Positions 9,678 to 19,000 of a stretch of DNA of 64,000 bases are shown one piece after another. Made by a program: the position numbers and the translations under genes. The number at the start of each line of letters is the position of its first letter. Positions within the stretch are counted from its first letter, which is position 1. The notes beneath the pieces are model-generated. The model was not told the DNA's origin and searched no databases. It saw only the letters and a program-made list of their open reading frames with translations. Source of the stretch: Corynebacterium urealyticum DSM 7109 (GTDB lineage: Bacteria > Actinomycetota > Actinomycetes > Mycobacteriales > Mycobacteriaceae); the NCBI RefSeq assembly GCF_000069945.1, contig NC_010545.1:434001-498000 (forward strand), in the 5' to 3' direction.

Positions 9678-10652
9678 ATGAGTTCAACGGAATCTGGGGC
9701 AGCGGGGGGCGCGACAACCGGGATCGGGACGGCGCTGACGGGGGCGGACAGCGACGTCGCCGTTAAGGGCGCGGTGGGCGACGTCGTCGGGGACGCCGCT
9801 GGTGGGGACGGTGCCGGGGAGACCGTGCGCGTGCGGATGGACGTCTCCTACGACGGGACGGACTTCCACGGCTGGGCCGCGCAGAAGGGCGGCTTGCGGA
9901 CCGTGCAGGGCGTGCTGGAGGAGAAGCTAACCCTGGTGTGCCGCACGCCCGTGGAGCTGACTGTGGCGGGGCGGACGGACGCGGGCGTGCACGCCGATGG
10001 GCAGGTCTGCCACGCGGATATCCCGGCGGAGGCGTTCACGCATCGGAGCCTGGCGCGGCCCGAGGACCTGGTGCGCCGGCTTTCCCGGATGCTGCCGGAG
10101 GATATTCGCCTGAACGCGGCAGTGGCTGCCCCGGAGGGCTTCGACGCCCGATTCTCCGCTTTGCGGCGCCACTACGTGTACCGGGTGTGCACGGCCCCGG
10201 GTGGGCCGCTGCCACGGCGGGTGCGGGATACCGCGCGGTGGCGCCGGCCGGTTGATCTGGAGAAGGTGCAGATCGCGGCGGATGCGCTGGTGGGGCTGAA
10301 TAACTTCGCTGCTTACTGCAAGGCGCGCGAGGGGGCGACGACGATCCGTGAGCTGCAGGAGTTCACCTGGAAGGATGTGTCCACGCCCGCCGAGCCGCAG
10401 ACCTATGAGGCGCACGTGGTGGCGGATGCGTTTTGCTGGTCGATGGTGCGTTCCATCGTGGGGGCGTGCCTGACGGTGGGGGAGGGCAAGCGCCCGGAGG
10501 GTTTCACGGCCGAGCTGCTGGAGCTGGATGAGCGCAGCTCGCAGGTGCCTGTCGCACCGGCGGAGGGGCTGAATCTCGTGGGTGTTGACTACCCGGACGC
10601 CTCTGAGTTGGCGGCGCGTGCTGCGGAGACCCGGGCGGTGCGGGAGCTGTAG
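9678..10652 (+). CDS. truA: tRNA pseudouridine(38-40) synthase TruA
   Basis: TruA isomerises uridines 38-40 in the tRNA anticodon arm. The core is clear: VRMDVSYDGTDFHGWAAQ, the catalytic aspartate in VAGRTDAGVHADGQV, FDARFSALRRHYVYRV and the C-terminal VADAFCWSMVRSIVG. ATG 9678 has TGGGGA just upstream and gives 324 residues. It leaves a Gly/Ala/Thr-rich N-terminal extension of about 50 residues before the conserved domain, so a later GTG near 9825 is an alternative start. Confidence 0.92.
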   Translation: MSSTESGAAGGATTGIGTALTGADSDVAVKGAVGDVVGDAAGGDGAGETVRVRMDVSYDGTDFHGWAAQKGGLRTVQGVLEEKLTLVCRTPVELTVAGRTDAGVHADGQVCHADIPAEAFTHRSLARPEDLVRRLSRMLPEDIRLNAAVAAPEGFDARFSALRRHYVYRVCTAPGGPLPRRVRDTARWRRPVDLEKVQIAADALVGLNNFAAYCKAREGATTIRELQEFTWKDVSTPAEPQTYEAHVVADAFCWSMVRSIVGACLTVGEGKRPEGFTAELLELDERSSQVPVAPAEGLNLVGVDYPDASELAARAAETRAVREL

Positions 10653-10813
10653 GGGGCTGGGTATGGCCTGTAGGCCCCGGGCTGTGGGCCCGGGCTGTGG
10701 ATGAGCTAGGCATGCCTAGCCCCGTGGGCTGGGAGTGCCCTCCGGACAATGAATCCAAGATTGTTCGTGGTTAGCGGATTGTATTGCTGTGGGCGACACA
10801 GGAGGCTCGTTTT

Positions 10814-11866
10814 CTAGGGAGCTTCCGCGTGCTCGAGCGCACTGGTGTTTGGTAGATGCATCGGATCGAAGCGGACCTCATGCCCGCGGTGGCTCACAGT
10901 ACCGCGGGAATCAATCACCAGATCCGCGATGATGCCGTGGCGGGTTGCTTCTTCGGTGGAGGAGACCAGCACCACGCGGCAGACGGTCGGTGACCACGCC
11001 TCGCGCCAGCGGGAGCCGAGGTCGGTGGAGTCCTTGACCGATTGCGCAGTGCCGGTGGGCAGCTGCGTGTTTGTGCTCTTTACTTCGGCGCTCGGGGTAC
11101 TGGGAAGCTCTGCGCGCAGCACCTGAACCCAGGGAAGATCGGCGGGCAGGCGCTCCAGCAGACGCTCGGCGGAACCAGCCCCATGCAGCAGCACGGTCGA
11201 TCCCGGCACGAGCTGCACCTGCACCGGATTACCCGCGGAGCTCAGCCCCAGCAACCAACCGGGAGCAGGCAGCGCCCGAAACGTCGGGCCCGGGTCAGTG
11301 AACTCCTGCTGTGCATCGGAGTCGCTGGAACCGCTGCCTTTGTTGAAGGGTGGCACACCGGCCCCGGATCCTGCAGCGATGGGCGGGGCGGCATCATCGA
11401 CCGGCCAGGCCACCACCCCGGAGCCGGCAGCCGCGAACGGCACCCGTCCGCTGAACGCCACCGGGATCGAGGCGAAGGTCGCGCCCACGTTCCCCGTGAG
11501 CAGGGCGGGCAGCTCCCCGCCGAGATCCTGCTGGTGTACCAGCAGCGGCGAGATAGTCACGGCGCTGGCGCTCGTGCTGACGTCCCCAATGGAAGAAGAC
11601 GGAGCGTGAGAAACGGTGTTGGGGTGGGTGGCGTCGGCGTCGTCCCCCGACCCCTCGGAGCCCGGCGCACCCATGCCCGCGACCAGGCGCGAAACACCCA
11701 CGGTGACCGGCTCCGGGGCGTGGAAAAAGTCGTGCGGAGCAGGAGCGATCCGCCACACCTGCCGCGTCTGATCCTCCGGCCGAACCCGGGCGCTCCAGAG
11801 CCACCAACCACCCGCGGCAGCCAACGCGGCAACGATCCCGATGAGCAAAACATGCACTACAAGCAT
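10814..11866 (-). CDS. ESX-4-linked membrane-anchored protein, EccE-like candidate
   Basis: This 350-residue protein starts at ATG 11866 with an AGGGGGAA site, the same G-rich ribosome binding site style as the neighbouring ESX genes. Residues about 1-25 form one hydrophobic membrane segment (MLVVHVLLIGIVAALAAAGG), followed by WWLWSARVRPEDQTR. The rest is a soluble domain of low recognisability, interrupted by Ser/Gly/Asp-rich linkers. It is divergently transcribed from eccB. An EccE4 component is known beside some ESX-4 loci, and position plus membrane anchor suggest that role. However, EccE normally has two N-terminal membrane segments and I see no decisive motif. It is otherwise a hypothetical ESX accessory protein. 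Confidence 0.5.
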   Translation of the reverse strand: MLVVHVLLIGIVAALAAAGGWWLWSARVRPEDQTRQVWRIAPAPHDFFHAPEPVTVGVSRLVAGMGAPGSEGSGDDADATHPNTVSHAPSSSIGDVSTSASAVTISPLLVHQQDLGGELPALLTGNVGATFASIPVAFSGRVPFAAAGSGVVAWPVDDAAPPIAAGSGAGVPPFNKGSGSSDSDAQQEFTDPGPTFRALPAPGWLLGLSSAGNPVQVQLVPGSTVLLHGAGSAERLLERLPADLPWVQVLRAELPSTPSAEVKSTNTQLPTGTAQSVKDSTDLGSRWREAWSPTVCRVVLVSSTEEATRHGIIADLVIDSRGTVSHRGHEVRFDPMHLPNTSALEHAEAP

Positions 11867-12056
11867 GCGAATTCCCCCTGCGTATCCCCCGGGATGCCCC
11901 ACATCCCTTGTTGATTCTCCCGAATTCTGTCACAGCGCACCCACGCGCGCATTAGATTGAAGAAATCGCCCTCGGGGGAGGGTAGCAGTGCGGCCATTGC
12001 GGAAGGAACGCAGGCCACGCACGTGAGAAACAACGCACAGAATTCAGGGGGACATC

Positions 12057-13382
12057 GTGCGCACCACAAGTCTGCAAGTATCGGGCTACCGTTTTCTTCT
12101 CCGGCGGCTGGAGCTCGCGCTGGTCATCGGCGATCCGCGCATGGCCCACGACCCGCTACGCGCCCAACGCCGCAGTATCGGGGTCGGGTTTCTCGTGAGC
12201 GCGCTGATCGCGGGTGGTGCGGTGATGCTTTCGCTGTTGCGGCCGGCCCCGTCCATTGACGACGTCGCCCTCGTCGCCGACGAGCAGGGCAGCCTGCATG
12301 TCCGCCTGGAGGACGGTTTCCACCCGGTGAGCAACGTGGCGAGCGCCCGGTTGATGCTGCGCCAGCCGGTGGAGGTGAAGAACTCCACCGCCGCGCTGAT
12401 CCAGGAAGGCAATGGGGGAGCGCCGATGGGGCCAGCGGTGGGCATTGGGCACGTGCCGGGGCTGAACCCCGCGCCGGTGCAGCAGTGGCTGGTGTGCGAT
12501 ACCTCGGAGGCCGCGGGAAAACCGGATACGCTGCAGGTGAGGGCCGTTGGGGAGGTGGAGAGCTACCAGCGGGGCGTGGTGCGCTCCGGCAAGGCGGTGT
12601 GGCTGATCGACGGGACCAAGCGCAGCCTCGCTGAAGGTGGGGCCGCGCGTGCCCTCGGGGCGGTGGAGATTTCGATGGCCCCGGAGCTGCTCAATCGCTT
12701 TGACGAGCAGGGCGATAGCTTGATCCCGCGGGGGCTCTCCGGGTTGAAGAAGCCCTTCCACCGGGCGGGGACGGTAGCGCACGCCGGTGACCGGGCATTC
12801 CTGGTTGGCCGTGGCGGGGTGTCGGAAGTGACCGGCCCGCGCCGGGAGTACGTGGAGGCCTTGGCCCCGGGCGGGAGCTTTGATGCGGACCTGGGGGCGG
12901 TCATGGCTCAGCCGACGGTTGATCTGCTGCCGAATGTGCCGGACCGGGAGGTTTCCTGGGCGCACCCGGAGCACAGCTGCCTGGGGGAGAAGGGCCTTGC
13001 GGAGCCGGCTGGTGACGGCGAGGGTGAGGGTGCCGGGGACTCCGGCGGTTCTGGTGACGGGTCCGGAGCCAGGGCTGGGGCTGGTGACAAGGAGGAGGGC
13101 CCGGCGCCGGATCCCCGGGCGGCTTACGCAGGACCTGCGGGCACGAGTGCGCTGCTCACCGAGCGCGGCTTCTTCCTCATCGATGCCACCGGCACCCGCT
13201 TCACGGTCGGCAAAGCCGAGGACCTCACGGCCCTCGGCTTCACCGAGCACACTCAGGTGCCCTGGCGGGTGATCTCCGGGCTGCCGGAAGGCGGGGTGCT
13301 CTCCGAAGCGAATGCCCGGGCGACGAGCACGAGCACTAGGGCCACCGCCAACACTGCGGAGAGCACCAACGGCACCCGGTAG
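12057..13382 (+). CDS. eccB: Type VII secretion core component EccB (ESX-4)
   Basis: EccB is a membrane-anchored core component of the ESX complex with a large extracytoplasmic domain. The 441-residue protein starts with GTG after CAGGGGGA. The N-terminal signature TSLQVSGYRFLLRRLELALV and DPRMAHDPLRAQRRS is diagnostic. A single membrane helix spans about residues 42-62 (IGVGFLVSALIAGGAVMLSL). The extracytoplasmic part contains the two conserved cysteines in VCDTSE and HSCLGE, and a Gly/Glu/Asp-rich insertion near 325-350. Its 3' end overlaps the convergent mycP gene by 130 bases. Confidence 0.93.
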   Translation: MRTTSLQVSGYRFLLRRLELALVIGDPRMAHDPLRAQRRSIGVGFLVSALIAGGAVMLSLLRPAPSIDDVALVADEQGSLHVRLEDGFHPVSNVASARLMLRQPVEVKNSTAALIQEGNGGAPMGPAVGIGHVPGLNPAPVQQWLVCDTSEAAGKPDTLQVRAVGEVESYQRGVVRSGKAVWLIDGTKRSLAEGGAARALGAVEISMAPELLNRFDEQGDSLIPRGLSGLKKPFHRAGTVAHAGDRAFLVGRGGVSEVTGPRREYVEALAPGGSFDADLGAVMAQPTVDLLPNVPDREVSWAHPEHSCLGEKGLAEPAGDGEGEGAGDSGGSGDGSGARAGAGDKEEGPAPDPRAAYAGPAGTSALLTERGFFLIDATGTRFTVGKAEDLTALGFTEHTQVPWRVISGLPEGGVLSEANARATSTSTRATANTAESTNGTR

Positions 13383-14581
13383 TCCGTCACCTGGTCGGCG
13401 ACGGGCGCGGCGGTGACCGCCACCGGGACCTCAGCCACAGCGTTGTCCGCGAGGTCGACGGGTGCATCGAAGGCACCGGATGTGGCCGCGTCGTGGGCCC
13501 CGGCTTCGCTGCCGGGGCCGTTGGCATGAGGGTTGCCGGGACGGCCTGCATGGGCGTGCTCCACTGCAGCGTCTCCAGATTGATCCTGGTCCGCCGCGCG
13601 TTCCCGTTGCTGCTCGCGAGCCAGGCTTAGGGCAGCCGAAGGATCCACGACCCGAGCGGTCTGCAGTCCCTCTACACCGTCGACAGCACCACCTGGTTGC
13701 GCGGTCTCCCGTAGCAGGCCTGTCACCTCTGCGGCAGTGAGTTCCGGGCGGAGCTGCCAGACCATCGCAGCCACCCCGCTGACCACGGGTGCGGCGAAAC
13801 TCGTGCCGATGAAGGGCTCCGGCGATCCCACCACTGGCGGGCCATCGCCCACCTGCGCGACCACCGGGCCTCCCGGCGCGTAGATATCCGCGGGTACCCC
13901 AGCTAGCCCATAGGCGGCGGGGACTCGGCCGCTGTTTAGGACGGCTGGTGCGGGTTGCTCGCCGGGCGAACCACCACCTCCTGCGGTGCTTGCCGCCGTG
14001 GAGCCTCCGGTAGACCCGGCCCCACCAGCGCCTATCGTGGTGTCGCCCTCCACAGCCCCGACGGACAGCACCCCTGGCAGGGAGGCTGGGAACGTCGCAG
14101 TGCCGGCGTCGCACTGCCCCATGTTTCCGATGGGGGCGACGACCAGTGCGTTGTCGGCGACGAGCTCGCGCACCGCCTTCTCCAATGCGGGGGCGGGTTC
14201 GCAGGTAACCATCGAGACGTTGACGATCTTGTGTTTGGCCTTGACCTTCCGTGCCTGTTCGAGGGCCGTGACCAGCTCCGCGACAGTGCCCTCCACCGCG
14301 TCGGGCCTAGCGGCGTGCCGGAGGCTATGGATATGCGCTCCTGGCGCGGCCTGCGCGGCGGTCGTGGCCACTGCGGTGCCGTGCAGAATGCACGAGTCCC
14401 GTTCCCCGGTCGCCCCCGGCAGAGCCACGCCCGTGTCCACCACGATGATGGTGCTGCCGTGGCCGGTGGCGAGGTCGTGTGGATATGCCGGTGCTGGCAG
14501 GTGAAGGTCCGGGTCGCGTGCCTGTTCCTGGCAGTTGAGGTTGATGTTCCCACGTGCGGGAGCTGCTGGTGGGGGAGTCAT
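13253..14581 (-). CDS. mycP: Mycosin, subtilisin-like serine protease of ESX-4
   Basis: Mycosins are membrane-anchored subtilases that stabilise ESX systems. The catalytic triad is visible: D49 in IIVVDTGV, H67 in CILHGTAVA, and S near residue 270 in FIGTSFAAPVVSGVAA. A C-terminal membrane helix (YRVPLVLSAVLAVALVLVLV) anchors it. The 442-residue protein begins MTPPPAAPARGNI with no N-terminal signal peptide, and a TGA lies 24 bases upstream in frame, so none can be added by a longer start. The start codon overlaps the eccD stop (ATGA). Gly/Ser- and His/Gly-rich insertions interrupt the protease domain and the linker. Confidence 0.9.
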   Translation of the reverse strand: MTPPPAAPARGNINLNCQEQARDPDLHLPAPAYPHDLATGHGSTIIVVDTGVALPGATGERDSCILHGTAVATTAAQAAPGAHIHSLRHAARPDAVEGTVAELVTALEQARKVKAKHKIVNVSMVTCEPAPALEKAVRELVADNALVVAPIGNMGQCDAGTATFPASLPGVLSVGAVEGDTTIGAGGAGSTGGSTAASTAGGGGSPGEQPAPAVLNSGRVPAAYGLAGVPADIYAPGGPVVAQVGDGPPVVGSPEPFIGTSFAAPVVSGVAAMVWQLRPELTAAEVTGLLRETAQPGGAVDGVEGLQTARVVDPSAALSLAREQQRERAADQDQSGDAAVEHAHAGRPGNPHANGPGSEAGAHDAATSGAFDAPVDLADNAVAEVPVAVTAAPVADQVTDYRVPLVLSAVLAVALVLVLVARAFASESTPPSGSPEITRQGT

Positions 14582-15756
14582 CCGAGCCCCCTGATCAGCT
14601 CAAACACGCCCGCACCATGCAGCGCCAGCGGTACGGCGGCGCAGAAGGCCACGGACTCCAGGGCGTCGATGATTCGGCCCACCCGGGGCGAGGAGATCTG
14701 CGCCAATGGCAGGGCGACCAACACCAGCGCGAGCACACCCCACGGCACCTGATGGCCCAGCCACACGATCGAACAACCCGCCATCACGGCCAGCGCATTG
14801 GCGTGGAAGGGGCGCGTGCCGCGGGCAGAGAGTGCGGCCACGACCAGCGTCACCACCAGCAGCACCGTCCACAGCGACGGGGTGGGCCCACCCCACGGCA
14901 GCAGCTGCACGACGGCGGCGAACAACCACGCGCACGCTGCCGCCACCAGGGCAGAATGCACCTGCACCACCGGGCCGGCCTCGTTGGCCACCGGATCGCG
15001 GAACACGCCAGCGGCCGGCACGCGCGGGATCACGACCTTCGCGATGGCCAGCGCCAACTGGCCGGAATAGATCAGCAGCACCACCGCTGCCAGCGCAGTG
15101 ATCGGCGGCCAGAAGTTGATGGCTGCCAGCACCGCAGTCGCGATCGTGCCCACCCGTACCGGCCCCGGCCGCCACACCAACAGCGCAGCGACCACGCAGC
15201 CAACCAGCACGTTCACGTTCAACCCCGCGGCGAAACCCAAGGCCGCTGCCACGGGGACAAACCGTCGATCAAGCAGGCTCAGTGCGGCCACCGCCACCGC
15301 AGCGAAGGCTCCAAACACCAACGGCAACAACACCGCCAGGTCGACCCCACCGCCTGTGGCGGCGTCCTGAAAACCAAAATGAGCGGCACCGTGGAAATCC
15401 AACGGATGCCACAACGGGCTCGCGCGGAAGGCGAGCAACACCACGGCAGCAGCCACGATCCACGCCGCGTAATTGGTGCCGACGTCCCCGGATAACTCAT
15501 CCGCCGCCTCCAACGGCGGGGCGGGCGGCTCGGCGGGCTTGCGGCAGTGTAAAGCCAAGGCCTCGCCCGCGTGGATCCCGGCTTCTGCGAGCGACTGCTC
15601 CGGCGCGACCACCCCGACCGCGCGGCGCAGCTCCCACAACTGGCCCGGCTCCGGGTCCACGAGATGCGGAATGAGCTCAGCGACCGGCACGTGATCCGCC
15701 ACCGCGGCGTTAATCACCTTGCCCGTGCTGGGCACAGAAATGCTGATGGCAATCAA
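14578..15756 (-). CDS. eccD: Type VII secretion integral membrane protein EccD (ESX-4)
   Basis: EccD forms much of the ESX membrane channel. The TTG at 15756 preceded by GAGGGGGAT gives 392 residues beginning LIAISISVPSTGKV. Residues about 1-80 form the ubiquitin-like cytoplasmic domain, and about eleven hydrophobic segments follow from residue 105 to the end. That odd count would place the C-terminus outside the cytoplasm. An in-frame open stretch up to 16050 lacks family resemblance and is not used. The stop overlaps the mycP start. The gene is divergent from eccC; the 282-base gap between them (15757-16038) holds no gene. Confidence 0.9.
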   Translation of the reverse strand: MIAISISVPSTGKVINAAVADHVPVAELIPHLVDPEPGQLWELRRAVGVVAPEQSLAEAGIHAGEALALHCRKPAEPPAPPLEAADELSGDVGTNYAAWIVAAAVVLLAFRASPLWHPLDFHGAAHFGFQDAATGGGVDLAVLLPLVFGAFAAVAVAALSLLDRRFVPVAAALGFAAGLNVNVLVGCVVAALLVWRPGPVRVGTIATAVLAAINFWPPITALAAVVLLIYSGQLALAIAKVVIPRVPAAGVFRDPVANEAGPVVQVHSALVAAACAWLFAAVVQLLPWGGPTPSLWTVLLVVTLVVAALSARGTRPFHANALAVMAGCSIVWLGHQVPWGVLALVLVALPLAQISSPRVGRIIDALESVAFCAAVPLALHGAGVFELIRGLG

Positions 15757-16038
15757 AAAATCCCCCTCGAATTGTCCCCCAATAATTCGCCCCGACCCGT
15801 GTACTCCAGCCGGGACTGAACAGAACAATAGCGGGTGGGGCGGACACGGGGGTGGCAAATTGGGGGATTTCGCCACGCGATGTCTCCACCGGGGTCTATG
15901 TTTAGGCGCACACGGCCATTGAGCTACCTCGTGCGGCGCATTCGCGCTGGGCACACGGGGTAGGGGGAGTGCCAGCAACCTGCGGGGGCAGGGGCGCGAG
16001 TGGCCGGTTGAGGGGTTCAACACGAGGGGGAAACCGCG

Positions 16039-19000
16039 GTGAAAGCGCAATCACCACCAACTTTGCCGAAGGAAAAACAGCCCTTCGTCCGCATTCTCAT
16101 GCCCGCGATCATGCTGGTCGCGGTACTGGGGATGGTCGCGGCGATGGTGATGTCCGGGGCGGGGCGTTCGCCCATGACGTTCATCTTTCCGCTGATGATG
16201 TTGGGTTCGATGGCGATGATGTTCCAGTCCGGTACGGACGTCAACGAGGTCCGTAGGGGGTTCCACCGGCACCTGGACGCGCTGTCCGATTCGGTCAAGA
16301 AAGCCCGGCGCGAGCAGCTGGTTCGTATGAACCGGGAGCATCCGCACCCGGGCACGCTGTGGAATCACATCCATGCCGGCGAGTTGCCGAGCGCGGCACC
16401 TGGGGTGGTGCGCATCGGTGTTGCGATGCAGGCGCCGGATGATCCGCTGGAGATCCCGGTCAACGCCCCGCCGGAGGACCTGGAGCCGGTGAGCGCGATG
16501 AGCCTGCGTGACCTGGCGCTGCGCACCGCGACGATCGAGGCGCCGGTGGCGGTGGACGTGCGCGCATTCCCGTATATCGCGATCGTTGGCGACGGTGCGG
16601 CGGGGTTGGCGCGTGCGATGCAGGCGCAGCTGGTCGCCCAGCCCCCGGAGGACGTCGGCGTGCGCGGGCCGCATGATCAGTGGCTGCCCCATGATGGGTC
16701 GGTGCGGGTGAACTTCTGCACGGGCGCGGACCCGGTGACGTTGAACTCGGTGGTGGTGGAGCCCAGCAGCGAGTGGGTGGATGCCGCGCAGAGCCAGGGG
16801 TTGTACTTGCACGTCGCGGGGGCTGAGGAAGGCTTCGCGATGAGCGCGTGGACCGTTGATGGTTGGGCGCCCTTCGGCTTGGCGGACCAGCTCAGCGACG
16901 TGGAGCTGGCGATGGTGTGCCGGGCGCGCTCCCAGGTGACTTCGGGGACGAGCTTGCTAGAGCTGCCGGGCGGGGACCTGCGCGCCCCGATTGGGTTCTC
17001 TGGCGCGCCGGTGTACCTGGACATCAAGGAATCCGCGCTGGGCGGGATTGGTCCACACGGCCTGTGCATCGGGGCGACGGGCTCGGGTAAATCGGAACTG
17101 CTGAAATCCGTGGTGGTCAGCTTCGCGCACAACCACAGCCCGGAGGAGCTGAACTTCATCCTCGTGGACTTCAAGGGTGGCGCCGCCTTCCTGGGCTTGG
17201 ACAAGCTGCCACACACCTCCGCGGTGATCACCAACCTGGTGGATGAAGCCGGGCTGGTGGATCGCATGCAGGACTCGCTGCTCGGTGAGATGCACCGGCG
17301 GCAGGAGCGGCTGCGGGCGGCTGGCATGTCCACGGCCCTGGAGTTCAACGAGGCCTTTCCGGGTCAGATGCCGGCGCTGTTCATCGTCGTGGATGAGTTT
17401 TCTGAGCTGCTGCAGAACCGGCCGGAATTCGCGGAGGTTTTCGCCGCGATCGGGCGGCTGGGGCGCAGCCTGCGGATGCACCTTCTGCTGGCCAGCCAGC
17501 GTTTCGAGGAGGGGAGGCTGCGCGGCCTGGAATCCCACCTGAGCTACCGGATCGCGCTGCGGACCTTCTCAGCCGCGGAGTCGCGGGCGCTGATCGGCTC
17601 CACCGCGGCCTTCGAGCTGCCAGCCAACCCGGGTGCGGCGATCCTTTCGGCCCACGATACGGTGCGTTTCCACAGTGCCTATGTGTCTGGCCCGGAGCTG
17701 CCACGTGACCAGCGGTTGATCCAGGAGCTCGGCAGCGAGGTGGAGTCCACGACCACCACCCTGCAGCTGGTGGTCGACCGGCTGCAGGGGCCGAATAAGA
17801 ACCCGATCTGGCTGCCACCACTACCCACGATGCTTCCAGCCCACGAGGTGCTGGCGGACGCGGGTGCTGGCACGCCGGAAGGGAGCGCCGGGAACTCCGG
17901 GACGGCGGCCGCAGCGGGTACGGCAGCGGCGTCGTCGGTAAAGATGGAACCGCTGACGGCGGCGATCGGGCTGGAAGACCTGCCGTTCGAAGGGGTGCAG
18001 CGGACCTACCGGATGGACCTGAACCGGCGGCACTGGGCGATCGTCGGCCAACCACGGACGGGCAAGACGATGGCGGTGCGTGCGCTCGTGCTCGCACTCG
18101 GGCTGAGCAGCCCGGGCGTGCCGATCTATATTTTCGACCCCGGTGGTTCGCTGCGCGATCTGGCGCGATTGCCGCAGGTCGCGGCGGTGGTCGGCCCGGA
18201 GCACGCGGGGCGCCTGCTGGACGAGGTGGACCTGGTGGAAGGGCCACGCGTGCTGATCGTGGACGGGCTGGACCAGCTCACCGCGATTGGGGAGGAGGAG
18301 CAGCGGCTCATCCAGCTCGCCACCAGTGGGCTGGAACGCGGCCTGCACGTGGTGGTCACCGCGCTGCGCTGGAACTTCCGGCCCTCGCTGCGTGACGTGC
18401 TGACCGGACACGTGGAGATGAAGATGACCGCGCTGGATGCCGAGTTCCGGGAGGCGCAGAAGTCCCTGCCGGACGTGCCGGGGCGGGGCGTGTCGCACAA
18501 CGGCAAGCACATCCAGGTGGCGTTCTGCGCTGCCCAAGATGTGGAGCACGTGCGCAAAGTCAGCGTGGCCCGGGGCGAGAAGGATGTTGCGATGCGGGTC
18601 CTGCCGGACCGGATCGGGCTGGCGGAGCTGTTGGACGGCGTGCCGGGGTGTGGATCCGCGCCGGGCGCGGATGCCGGTGCCAGCGGTTTTGGCGCGGGCA
18701 CAGCTCCGGCCGGCAGGCACGCTGCGGTGGACTCAACGGGGGTGGACTCAGCTGGAGTAGACTCAGCCGGGGAGGCAGCAGCAGGTACAGCCGAGATCGG
18801 TACACAAGCCCCGGTGGTGCCCTTCGCTCTCGGTGGACCCCGCCTGGATGCGGTGGCTTGGGACAGCGGAGAGTTCCCGCACCTGGTCGTCATCGGCCAA
18901 GCCGGGGCAGGCGCGACTAGTGCGCTGCGCACGGTGGCCGCCAGCATCAACCAGCTGCCCGAAGGTCGCGCGGAAGTGTTGGCCACGGACACCCGGCGCG

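Noticed and set aside
15757-16050. 98-codon N-terminal extension of EccD
   Set aside because: It is Pro/Arg-rich without family resemblance and overlaps the eccC promoter region. TTG 15756 has a strong G-rich ribosome binding site and begins at the ubiquitin-like domain.
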